Assembly (NCBI RefSeq): GCF_963924675.1
Contig: NC_089232.1
Location: 27,726,842-27,790,841, forward strand
Length of the DNA: 64,000 bases
Origin: Phocoena phocoena
Lineage: Eukaryota; Chordata; Mammalia; Artiodactyla; Phocoenidae
Reading direction: 5' to 3'
In this document: positions 1-11,304 of the stretch, one piece after another
Layout: the number at the start of each line of letters is the position of its first letter
Numbering within the stretch: position 1 is the first letter of the stretch
The notes under the pieces: model-generated
The model's input: the letters and a program-made list of their open reading frames with translations, nothing else
Told to the model about the DNA's origin: nothing
Database searches by the model: none
Translations under genes and position numbers: made by a program

Positions 1-225
1 GCTCCGCCGGCCCCCAGGGGTCTGGAGGTACTCAGTGAACTTGGAGGGAAAACGATGCATAAGCCGAGAGGCCTGGGAGTCCCCAAAAGGGTACTTCCTT
101 TAAAATAAAGCCTATAAGCGACTAAGAACGCACGGAAACAGCCGCACGTCTCCCTTTCTGCACGGCTGCTAAGGGCCTAACCTGGCGGCAAGTTTTCACC
201 TTGAGATTCCCTTTAGCTCTAGAGC
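1..225. repeat. Macrosatellite, right end of a truncated unit
   Basis: This matches 2752-2976 base for base as far as I compared and is the tail of a unit whose start lies outside the window. It shows that the array continues to the left. Confidence 0.9.
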
Positions 226-2976
226 TTGTCAGGCGGACCACCACCGCGGCCACGGAAGCACCTGGTTCAGACAGAGCAAACTCCTAGTTTTCCCCGAAGC
301 AGTCTTACGGTGTTTACAGGCCTGTCAAGAGCAGGCAATGTCAGGGAGCTTCAAGGCAGCATGAAAGCAGCCTTCCAAATGGGAAAGCAAGGCTACTCCC
401 AGCAGGCCCCCGTTCCCGTGGGCACACTCAGCATACACCCCTGTGGTTTCTAAGAAGTCCAAAGGGACACAGGTTACCCTGTGGTTCCTTCCCTGAATCA
501 ACTCCTCCAAGTGGGGTGTTCTGCATCAAGGAAGCTGCCTCGACCAAGGAACGCCGCAGCAGCTACGCCTCTGGGCCTGTGGCTATCCAAAAGCCTGCAG
601 TGCCACAGGAAGAACAGAACTGAAATTGCAGTAGGTACGCAGGCCCACCTTCTCTAGGAGGCACGGTGACTTCAGGCCGGAGGTCCTAGGTGGCATGCGA
701 AGACGAGGGTTAATCTGAGTGCCGCTCGACTAGGGCCATGCGTGAGAAGACTTCCACGCCAGGTGGGACGTGCCAGAACGGTGTTCCCGAACGTGTGCGA
801 GTGCCTGGGAAATGAAGCTGCTCCAAAAGAGAGTGCAGTGCGTTTCCCTACGCTCGGCAGGCACACAGTGCCTCCGGAGGGCTACTGGCCTGGATGCTGA
901 TTAGCAGACCCACGGGGTCCTGTGGGTACTCAGTGTTCCTGCCGGGAGCAGGGTGCCCACGCGAGCCTCCTAGGTGTCCAGAAAACTGTGCTGCAGTTAG
1001 AGACATGCCGAGCAGGGGCCACGGCCTCATGGAAACTGCTGCACGCCTCCGCTTCTGCACGGAAAGCAGGGCCTTACCTCCAGGCACGCGTTCATGCTGG
1101 GTGCCCCTTTAGCGCCACAGCGTGGAAAGCTGCTGACTTCTCCTCGAGCAGAGTGGCTTTAGGGAAGAGGTCCTCGAAGTAGTCAGAGCAGAGTGTTTTC
1201 TCACGGCGGCTCACGCAAGGGCCATGACAAAGACTTCCTGGGCACTTCGGCCTCGCCAGAAATGGGGGCCTCAGGCTCTCCTCAAGGAACGTGCCGTGTG
1301 TTGCCCGTCACTCGGCACACTCAGAGGGCCTCCACCGGACAGACCAAACGGGCCTCGATGTTGCTCGGCCGGCCCACGGGGGTCTGGAGGTACTCGGTGA
1401 CCTTGGAGGGACAATGATGCCCCCCCGAGAGGCCTAGGAGTCTTCAAAAGGGTACCTCCTTTAAAATGAAGCAGAACAGCGACCAAGAGCTCCTGGAAGC
1501 AGCTGCACGCCCCCCCTCTCCGCCCGGCCACTCGGGACCTAAACTGGAGGCTAGCTCCCCCCTTGAGTCTCCTTTTAGCTCGGGAGCTTGTCAGGCTGAC
1601 CACCACCGCGGCCATGGAAGCACCTGGTTTAGACAGAGCAAACTCATTTTTTTCCCCCAGAAGCATTCTCACAGGGTCTACAGGCCTGTCAAGAGGAGGG
1701 AACGTCAGGGAGCTTCAAGGCAGCATGCACGCAGCCTTCCAAATGGGAAAGCAAGGCTACTGCCAGCAGGCCCCCGTTCCCACGGGCACACTCGGCATAC
1801 ACCCCTGGGGTTCCTCACGAGTCCAAAGGGACACAGGTTACCCTGAGTTTCCTTCCCTGAATCAACTTCTCGAAGTAGGCTGTTCTGCATCCAGCGAACT
1901 GCCTCAGCCAAGGGACGCCGTCGCTGCTCCTCCGGGCCTGTGGCTATTCAGAAGCCTGCAGTGCCACAGGAAGGACGGGACTTAAACTGCAGTAAGAACG
2001 CAAGCCGACTTTCTCCAGGAGGCACGGTGACCTCAGGCAGGAGGTCCTAGATGGAATGCGAAGCCGAGGGTTTCTCTGAGTGCAGCTCAGGCTAGGGCAG
2101 TGCGTAGGAAGACTTCCACGCCAGGTGGGACGTGCCAGAACGGTGTCCCCGAACGTGGGCGAGCGCCGGGGAAATTAAGCTGCTCCACACGAGAGTGCAG
2201 TGCGTTTCCCTGCGCTCGGCATACACAGAGGGGCCCCAGAGGGCTACGGGCCTGGATGTTGCTTAGCAGAGCCAGGTGGGCCTGGGGGTACTCCGTGTTC
2301 CTGCCGGGAGCAGGGTGCCCACGCTAGCCCCCTAGCTGTCCGGAAAACGGTGCTGCCGTTCAAGGTACGCCGAGCAGAGGGCACCGCCTCACGGGAAGTG
2401 CAGCACGCCTCGGCTTCTGCGCGGCAAGTCAGGGCCTTACTTCTCCAGGCGTGTGCTCGTGCTGGCTGTGCCGGTAGCGACACAGCATGGGAAGATGCTG
2501 ACTTTCTCCTCGAGCAGGGTGACTTCAGGGACGAGGGCCTCCAAGTATTCAGAGCAGAGCGTTTTCTCACGGCAGCTCACACAGGGGCCAGGACGAGGTC
2601 TTCTGGGCACTTGGGACTCACCGGAAATATTGTCCTGAGGCTCTTCGAGGAGTCTGGAAGTGCGGCTCTCCTCAAGGAACGTGCAGTGTGCTGCCCATCA
2701 CTCGGCAGGCACAGAGGGCCTCCGAGGGATCAACCCATGGGCCTCCAAGTTGCTCCGCCGGCCCCCAGGGGTCTGGAGGTACTCAGTGAACTTGGAGGGA
2801 AAACGATGCATAAGCCGAGAGGCCTGGGAGTCCCCAAAAGGGTACTTCCTTTAAAATAAAGCCTATAAGCGACTAAGAACGCACGGAAACAGCCGCACGT
2901 CTCCCTTTCTGCACGGCTGCTAAGGGCCTAACCTGGCGGCAAGTTTTCACCTTGAGATTCCCTTTAGCTCTAGAGC
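226..2976. repeat. Macrosatellite unit 1 (beta type, short variant)
   Basis: This is a 2751-bp unit. It carries beta-type markers: gggaagagg near 1159, agaagcattctc near 1660, gaacggtgtccc near 2139 and cagagggcaccgcc near 2375. It is 25 bp shorter than the full unit because the stretch after 1263 is replaced by a shorter junction (gcctcaggctctcctcaagg). The same short form is seen only in unit 6. Confidence 0.9.
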
Positions 2977-5752
2977 TTGTCAGGCGGACCACCACCGCGG
3001 CCACGGAAGCACCTGGTTCAGACAGAGCAAACTCCTAGTTTTCCCCGAAGCAGTCTTACGGTGTTTACAGGCCTGTCAAGAGCAGGCAATGTCAGGGAGC
3101 TTCAAGGCAGCATGAAAGCAGCCTTCCAAATGGGAAAGCAAGGCTACTCCCAGCAGGCCCCCGTTCCCGTGGGCACACTCAGCATACACCCCTGTGGTTT
3201 CTAAGAAGTCCAAAGGGACACAGGTTACCCTGTGGTTCCTTCCCTGAATCAACTCCTCCAAGTGGGGTGTTCTGCATCAAGGAAGCTGCCTCGACCAAGG
3301 AACGCCGCAGCAGCTACGCCTCTGGGCCTGTGGCTATCCAAAAGCCTGCAGTGCCACAGGAAGAACAGAACTGAAATTGCAGTAGGTACGCAGGCCCACC
3401 TTCTCTAGGAGGCACGGTGACTTCAGGCCGGAGGTCCTAGGTGGCATGCGAAGACGAGGGTTAATCTGAGTGCCGCTCGACTAGGGCCATGCGTGAGAAG
3501 ACTTCCACGCCAGGTGGGACGTGCCAGAACGGTGTTCCCGAACGTGTGCGAGTGCCTGGGAAATGAAGCTGCTCCAAAAGAGAGTGCAGTGCGTTTCCCT
3601 ACGCTCGGCAGGCACACAGTGCCTCCGGAGGGCTACTGGCCTGGATGCTGATTAGCAGACCCACGGGGTCCTGTGGGTACTCAGTGTTCCTGCCGGGAGC
3701 AGGGTGCCCACGCGAGCCTCCTAGGTGTCCAGAAAACTGTGCTGCAGTTAGAGACATGCCGAGCAGGGGCCACGGCCTCATGGAAACTGCTGCACGCCTC
3801 CGCTTCTGCACGGAAAGCAGGGCCTTACCTCCAGGCACGCGTTCATGCTGGGTGCCCCTTTAGCGCCACAGCGTGGAAAGCTGCTGACTTCTCCTCGAGC
3901 AGAGTGGCTTTAGGGACGAGGTCCTCGAAGTAGTCAGAGCAGAGTGTTTTCTCACGGCGGCTCACGCAAGGGCCATGACAAAGACTTCCTGGGCACTTCG
4001 GCCTCGCCAGAAATGGGGGCCTGAGGCTGTCCGAGGACTCCGGAAACGTAGCCCTCCACAAGGAACCTGCCGTGTGTTGCCCGTCACTCGGCACACTCAG
4101 AGGGCCTCCACCGGACAGACCAAACGGGCCTCGATGTTGCTCGGCCGGCCCACGGGGGTCTGGAGGTACTCGGTGACCTTGGAAGGACAATGATGCCCCC
4201 CCGAGAGGCCTAGGAGTCTTCAAAAGGGTACCTCCTTTAAAATGAAGCAGAACAGCGACCAAGAGCTCCTGGAAGCAGCTGCACGCCCCCCCTCTCCGCC
4301 CGGCCACTCGGGACCTAAACTGGAGGCTAGCTCCCCCCTTGAGTCTCCTTTTAGCTCGGGAGCTTGTCAGGCTGACCACCACCGCGGCCATGGAAGCACC
4401 TGGTTTAGACAGAGCAAACTCATTTTTTTCCCCCAGAAGTATTCTCACAGGGTCTACAGGCCTGTCAAGAGGAGGGAACGTCAGGGAGCTTCAAGGCAGC
4501 ATGCACGCAGCCTTCCAAATGGGAAAGCAAGGCTACTGCCAGCAGGCCCCCGTTCCCACGGGCACACTCGGCATACACCCCTGGGGTTCCTCACGAGTCC
4601 AAAGGGACACAGGTTACCCTGAGTTTCCTTCCCTGAATCAACTTCTCGAAGTAGGCTGTTCTGCATCCAGCGAACTGCCTCAGCCAAGGGACGCCGTCGC
4701 TGCTCCTCCGGGCCTGTGGCTATTCAGAAGCCTGCAGTGCCACAGGAAGGACGGGACTCAAATTGCAGTAAGAACGCAAGCCGACTTTCTCCAGGAGGCA
4801 CGGTGACCTCAGGCAGGAGGTCCTAGATGGAATGCGAAGCCGAGGGTTTCTCTGAGTGCAGCTCAGGCTAGGGCAGTGCGTAGGAAGACTTCCACGCCAG
4901 GTGGGACGTGCCAGAACGCTGTCCCCGAACGTGGGCGAGCGCCGGGGAAATTAAGCTGCTCCACACGAGAGTGCAGTGCGTTTCCCTGCGCTCGGCATAC
5001 ACAGAGGGGCCCCAGAGGGCTACGGGCCTGGATGTTGCTTAGCAGAGCCAGGTGGGCCTGGGGGTACTCCGTGTTCCTGCCGGGAGCAGGGTGCCCACGC
5101 TAGCCCCCTAGCTGTCCGGAAAACGGTGCTGCCGTTCAAGGTACGCCGAGCAGAGGCCACCGCCTCACGGGAAGTGCAGCACGCCTCCGCTTCTGCGCGG
5201 CAAGTCAGGGCCTTACTTCTCCAGGCGTGTGCTCGTGCTGGCTGTGCCGGTAGCGACACAGCATGGGAAGATGCTGACTTTCTCCTCGAGCAGGGTGACT
5301 TCAGGGACGAGGGCCTCCAAGTATTCAGAGCAGAGCGTTTTCTCACGGCAGCTCACACAGGGGCCAGGACGAGGTCTTCTGGGCACTTGGGACTCACCGG
5401 AAATATTGTCCTGAGGCTCTTCGAGGAGTCTGGAAGTGCAGCTCTCCTCAAGGAACGTGCAGTGTGCTGCCCATCACTCGGCAGGCCCAGAGGGCCTCCG
5501 AGGGATCAACCCATGGGCCTCCAAGTTGCTCCGCCGGCCCCCAGGGGTCTGGAGGTACTCAGTGAACTTGGAGGGAAAACGATGCATAAGCCGAGAGGCC
5601 TGGGAGTCCCCAAAAGGGTACTTCTTTTAAAATAAAGCCTATAAGCGACTAAGAACGCACGGAAACAGCCGCACGTCTCCCTTTCTGCACGGCTGCTAAG
5701 GGCCTAACCTGGCGGCAAGTTTTCACCTTGAGATTCCCTTTAGCTCTAGAGC
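2977..5752. repeat. Macrosatellite unit 2 (alpha type)
   Basis: This is a full-length 2776-bp unit. Alpha markers are gggacgagg near 3913, agaagtattctc near 4434, gggactcaaattgcag near 4754, gaacgctgtccc near 4914, ggcaggcccaga near 5482 and gtacttctttta near 5618. Unit 4 shares all of these. Confidence 0.9.
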
Positions 5753-8528
5753 TTGTCAGGCGGACCACCACCGCGGCCACGGAAGCACCTGGTTCAGACA
5801 GAGCAAACTCCTAGTTTTCCCCGAAGCAGTCTTACGGTGTTTACAGGCCTGTCAAGAGCAGGCAATGTCAGGGAGCTTCAAGGCAGCATGAAAGCAGCCT
5901 TCCAAATGGGAAAGCAAGGCTACTCCCAGCAGGCCCCCGTTCCCGTGGGCACACTCAGCATACACCCCTGTGGTTTCTAAGAAGTCCAAAGGGACACAGG
6001 TTACCCTGTGGTTCCTTCCCTGAATCAACTCCTCCAAGTGGGGTGTTCTGCATCAAGGAAGCTGCCTCGACCAAGGAACGCCGCAGCAGCTACGCCTCTG
6101 GGCCTGTGGCTATCCAAAAGCCTGCAGTGCCACAGGAAGAACAGAACTGAAATTGCAGTAGGTACGCAGGCCCACCTTCTCTAGGAGGCACGGTGACTTC
6201 AGGCCGGAGGTCCTAGGTGGCATGCGAAGACGAGGGTTAATCTGAGTGCCGCTCGACTAGGGCCATGCGTGAGAAGACTTCCACGCCAGGTGGGACGTGC
6301 CAGAACGGTGTTCCCGAACGTGTGCGAGTGCCTGGGAAATGAAGCTGCTCCAAAAGAGAGTGCAGTGCGTTTCCCTACGCTCGGCAGGCACACAGTGCCT
6401 CCGGAGGGCTACTGGCCTGGATGCTGATTAGCAGACCCACGGGGTCCTGTGGGTACTCAGTGTTCCTGCCGGGAGCAGGGTGCCCACGCGAGCCTCCTAG
6501 GTGTCCAGAAAACTGTGCTGCAGTTAGAGACATGCCGAGCAGGGGCCACGGCCTCATGGAAACTGCTGCACGCCTCCGCTTCTGCACGGAAAGCAGGGCC
6601 TTACCTCCAGGCACGCGTTCATGCTGGGTGCCCCTTTAGCGCCACAGCGTGGAAAGCTGCTGACTTCTCCTCGAGCAGAGTGGCTTTAGGGAAGAGGTCC
6701 TCGAAGTAGTCAGAGCAGAGTGTTTTCTCACGGCGGCTCACGCAAGGGCCATGACAAAGACTTCCTGGGCACTTCGGCCTCGCCAGAAATGGGGGCCTGA
6801 GGCTGTCCGAGGACTCCGGAAACGTAGCCCTCCACAAGGAACCTGCCGTGTGTTGCCCGTCACTCGGCACACTCAGAGGGCCTCCACCGGACAGACCAAA
6901 CGGGCCTCGATGTTGCTCGGCCGGCCCACGGGGGTCTGGAGGTACTCGGTGACCTTGGAGGGACAATGATGCCCCCCCGAGAGGCCTAGGAGTCTTCAAA
7001 AGGGTACCTCCTTTAAAATGAAGCAGAACAGCGACCAAGAGCTCCTGGAAGCAGCTGCACGCCCCCCCTCTCCGCCCGGCCACTCGGGACCTAAACTGGA
7101 GGCTAGCTCCCCCCTTGAGTCTCCTTTTAGCTCGGGAGCTTGTCAGGCTGACCACCACCGCGGCCATGGAAGCACCTGGTTTAGACAGAGCAAACTCATT
7201 TTTTTCCCCCAGAAGCATTCTCACAGGGTCTACAGGCCTGTCAAGAGGAGGGAACGTCAGGGAGCTTCAAGGCAGCATGCACGCAGCCTTCCAAATGGGA
7301 AAGCAAGGCTACTGCCAGCAGGCCCCCGTTCCCACGGGCACACTCGGCATACACCCCTGGGGTTCCTCACGAGTCCAAAGGGACACAGGTTACCCTGAGT
7401 TTCCTTCCCTGAATCAACTTCTCGAAGTAGGCTGTTCTGCATCCAGCGAACTGCCTCAGCCAAGGGACGCCGTCGCTGCTCCTCCGGGCCTGTGGCTATT
7501 CAGAAGCCTGCAGTGCCACAGGAAGGACGGGACTTAAACTGCAGTAAGAACGCAAGCCGACTTTCTCCAGGAGGCACGGTGACCTCAGGCAGGAGGTCCT
7601 AGATGGAATGCGAAGCCGAGGGTTTCTCTGAGTGCAGCTCAGGCTAGGGCAGTGCGTAGGAAGACTTCCACGCCAGGTGGGACGTGCCAGAACGGTGTCC
7701 CCGAACGTGGGCGAGCGCCGGGGAAATTAAGCTGCTCCACACGAGAGTGCAGTGCGTTTCCCTGCGCTCGGCATACACAGAGGGGCCCCAGAGGGCTACG
7801 GGCCTGGATGTTGCTTAGCAGAGCCAGGTGGGCCTGGGGGTACTCCGTGTTCCTGCCGGGAGCAGGGTGCCCACGCTAGCCCCCTAGCTGTCCGGAAAAC
7901 GGTGCTGCCGTTCAAGGTACGCCGAGCAGAGGGCACCGCCTCACGGGAAGTGCAGCACGCCTCGGCTTCTGCGCGGCAAGTCAGGGCCTTACTTCTCCAG
8001 GCGTGTGCTCGTGCTGGCTGTGCCGGTAGCGACACAGCATGGGAAGATGCTGACTTTCTCCTCGAGCAGGGTGACTTCAGGGACGAGGGCCTCCAAGTAT
8101 TCAGAGCAGAGCGTTTTCTCACGGCAGCTCACACAGGGGCCAGGACGAGGTCTTCTGGGCACTTGGGACTCACCGGAAATATTGTCCTGAGGCTCTTCGA
8201 GGAGTCTGGAAGTGCGGCTCTCCTCAAGGAACGTGCAGTGTGCTGCCCATCACTCGGCAGGCACAGAGGGCCTCCGAGGGATCAACCCATGGGCCTCCAA
8301 GTTGCTCCGCCGGCCCCCAGGGGTCTGGAGGTACTCAGTGAACTTGGAGGGAAAACGATGCATAAGCCGAGAGGCCTGGGAGTCCCCAAAAGGGTACTTC
8401 CTTTAAAATAAAGCCTATAAGCGACTAAGAACGCACGGAAACAGCCGCACGTCTCCCTTTCTGCACGGCTGCTAAGGGCCTAACCTGGCGGCAAGTTTTC
8501 ACCTTGAGATTCCCTTTAGCTCTAGAGC
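5753..8528. repeat. Macrosatellite unit 3 (beta type)
   Basis: This is a full-length 2776-bp unit with the beta marker set, like unit 1 but with the full 25-bp segment retained near 6797-6840. It lies between two alpha units and so sets up the 5552-bp alternation. Confidence 0.9.
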
Positions 8529-11304
8529 TTGTCAGGCGGACCACCACCGCGGCCACGGAAGCACCTGGTTCAGACAGAGCAAACTCCTAGTTTTCCCCGA
8601 AGCAGTCTTACGGTGTTTACAGGCCTGTCAAGAGCAGGCAATGTCAGGGAGCTTCAAGGCAGCATGAAAGCAGCCTTCCAAATGGGAAAGCAAGGCTACT
8701 CCCAGCAGGCCCCCGTTCCCGTGGGCACACTCAGCATACACCCCTGTGGTTTCTAAGAAGTCCAAAGGGACACAGGTTACCCTGTGGTTCCTTCCCTGAA
8801 TCAACTCCTCCAAGTGGGGTGTTCTGCATCAAGGAAGCTGCCTCGACCAAGGAACGCCGCAGCAGCTACGCCTCTGGGCCTGTGGCTATCCAAAAGCCTG
8901 CAGTGCCACAGGAAGAACAGAACTGAAATTGCAGTAGGTACGCAGGCCCACCTTCTCTAGGAGGCACGGTGACTTCAGGCCGGAGGTCCTAGGTGGCATG
9001 CGAAGACGAGGGTTAATCTGAGTGCCGCTCGACTAGGGCCATGCGTGAGAAGACTTCCACGCCAGGTGGGACGTGCCAGAACGGTGTTCCCGAACGTGTG
9101 CGAGTGCCTGGGAAATGAAGCTGCTCCAAAAGAGAGTGCAGTGCGTTTCCCTACGCTCGGCAGGCACACAGTGCCTCCGGAGGGCTACTGGCCTGGATGC
9201 TGATTAGCAGACCCACGGGGTCCTGTGGGTACTCAGTGTTCCTGCCGGGAGCAGGGTGCCCACGCGAGCCTCCTAGGTGTCCAGAAAACTGTGCTGCAGT
9301 TAGAGACATGCCGAGCAGGGGCCACGGCCTCATGGAAACTGCTGCACGCCTCCGCTTCTGCACGGAAAGCAGGGCCTTACCTCCAGGCACGCGTTCATGC
9401 TGGGTGCCCCTTTAGCGCCACAGCGTGGAAAGCTGCTGACTTCTCCTCGAGCAGAGTGGCTTTAGGGACGAGGTCCTCGAAGTAGTCAGAGCAGAGTGTT
9501 TTCTCACGGCGGCTCACGCAAGGGCCATGACAAAGACTTCCTGGGCACTTCGGCCTCGCCAGAAATGGGGGCCTGAGGCTGTCCGAGGACTCCGGAAACG
9601 TAGCCCTCCACAAGGAACCTGCCGTGTGTTGCCCGTCACTCGGCACACTCAGAGGGCCTCCACCGGACAGACCAAACGGGCCTCGATGTTGCTCGGCCGG
9701 CCCACGGGGGTCTGGAGGTACTCGGTGACCTTGGAAGGACAATGATGCCCCCCCGAGAGGCCTAGGAGTCTTCAAAAGGGTACCTCCTTTAAAATGAAGC
9801 AGAACAGCGACCAAGAGCTCCTGGAAGCAGCTGCACGCCCCCCCTCTCCGCCCGGCCACTCGGGACCTAAACTGGAGGCTAGCTCCCCCCTTGAGTCTCC
9901 TTTTAGCTCGGGAGCTTGTCAGGCTGACCACCACCGCGGCCATGGAAGCACCTGGTTTAGACAGAGCAAACTCATTTTTTTCCCCCAGAAGTATTCTCAC
10001 AGGGTCTACAGGCCTGTCAAGAGGAGGGAACGTCAGGGAGCTTCAAGGCAGCATGCACGCAGCCTTCCAAATGGGAAAGCAAGGCTACTGCCAGCAGGCC
10101 CCCGTTCCCACGGGCACACTCGGCATACACCCCTGGGGTTCCTCACGAGTCCAAAGGGACACAGGTTACCCTGAGTTTCCTTCCCTGAATCAACTTCTCG
10201 AAGTAGGCTGTTCTGCATCCAGCGAACTGCCTCAGCCAAGGGACGCCGTCGCTGCTCCTCCGGGCCTGTGGCTATTCAGAAGCCTGCAGTGCCACAGGAA
10301 GGACGGGACTCAAATTGCAGTAAGAACGCAAGCCGACTTTCTCCAGGAGGCACGGTGACCTCAGGCAGGAGGTCCTAGATGGAATGCGAAGCCGAGGGTT
10401 TCTCTGAGTGCAGCTCAGGCTAGGGCAGTGCGTAGGAAGACTTCCACGCCAGGTGGGACGTGCCAGAACGCTGTCCCCGAACGTGGGCGAGCGCCGGGGA
10501 AATTAAGCTGCTCCACACGAGAGTGCAGTGCGTTTCCCTGCGCTCGGCATACACAGAGGGGCCCCAGAGGGCTACGGGCCTGGATGTTGCTTAGCAGAGC
10601 CAGGTGGGCCTGGGGGTACTCCGTGTTCCTGCCGGGAGCAGGGTGCCCACGCTAGCCCCCTAGCTGTCCGGAAAACGGTGCTGCCGTTCAAGGTACGCCG
10701 AGCAGAGGCCACCGCCTCACGGGAAGTGCAGCACGCCTCCGCTTCTGCGCGGCAAGTCAGGGCCTTACTTCTCCAGGCGTGTGCTCGTGCTGGCTGTGCC
10801 GGTAGCGACACAGCATGGGAAGATGCTGACTTTCTCCTCGAGCAGGGTGACTTCAGGGACGAGGGCCTCCAAGTATTCAGAGCAGAGCGTTTTCTCACGG
10901 CAGCTCACACAGGGGCCAGGACGAGGTCTTCTGGGCACTTGGGACTCACCGGAAATATTGTCCTGAGGCTCTTCGAGGAGTCTGGAAGTGCAGCTCTCCT
11001 CAAGGAACGTGCAGTGTGCTGCCCATCACTCGGCAGGCCCAGAGGGCCTCCGAGGGATCAACCCATGGGCCTACAAGTTGCTCCGCCGGCCCCCAGGGGT
11101 CTGGAGGTACTCAGTGAACTTGGAGGGAAAACGATGCATAAGCCGAGAGGCCTGGGAGTCCCCAAAAGGGTACTTCTTTTAAAATAAAGCCTATAAGCGA
11201 CTAAGAACGCACGGAAACAGCCGCACGTCTCCCTTTCTGCACGGCTGCTAAGGGCCTAACCTGGCGGCAAGTTTTCACCTTGAGATTCCCTTTAGCTCTA
11301 GAGC
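8529..11304. repeat. Macrosatellite unit 4 (alpha type)
   Basis: This is a full-length 2776-bp unit sharing every alpha marker with unit 2, exactly 5552 bp away. A private substitution turns ctccaag into ctacaag near 11071. Confidence 0.9.

Noticed and set aside
2200..2859. 219-codon frame repeated in every macrosatellite unit, with other frames of 108-201 codons on both strands
   Set aside because: The frames recur because the DNA recurs. They overlap each other on both strands, have no recognisable domain, and change with variant sites as freely as the rest.
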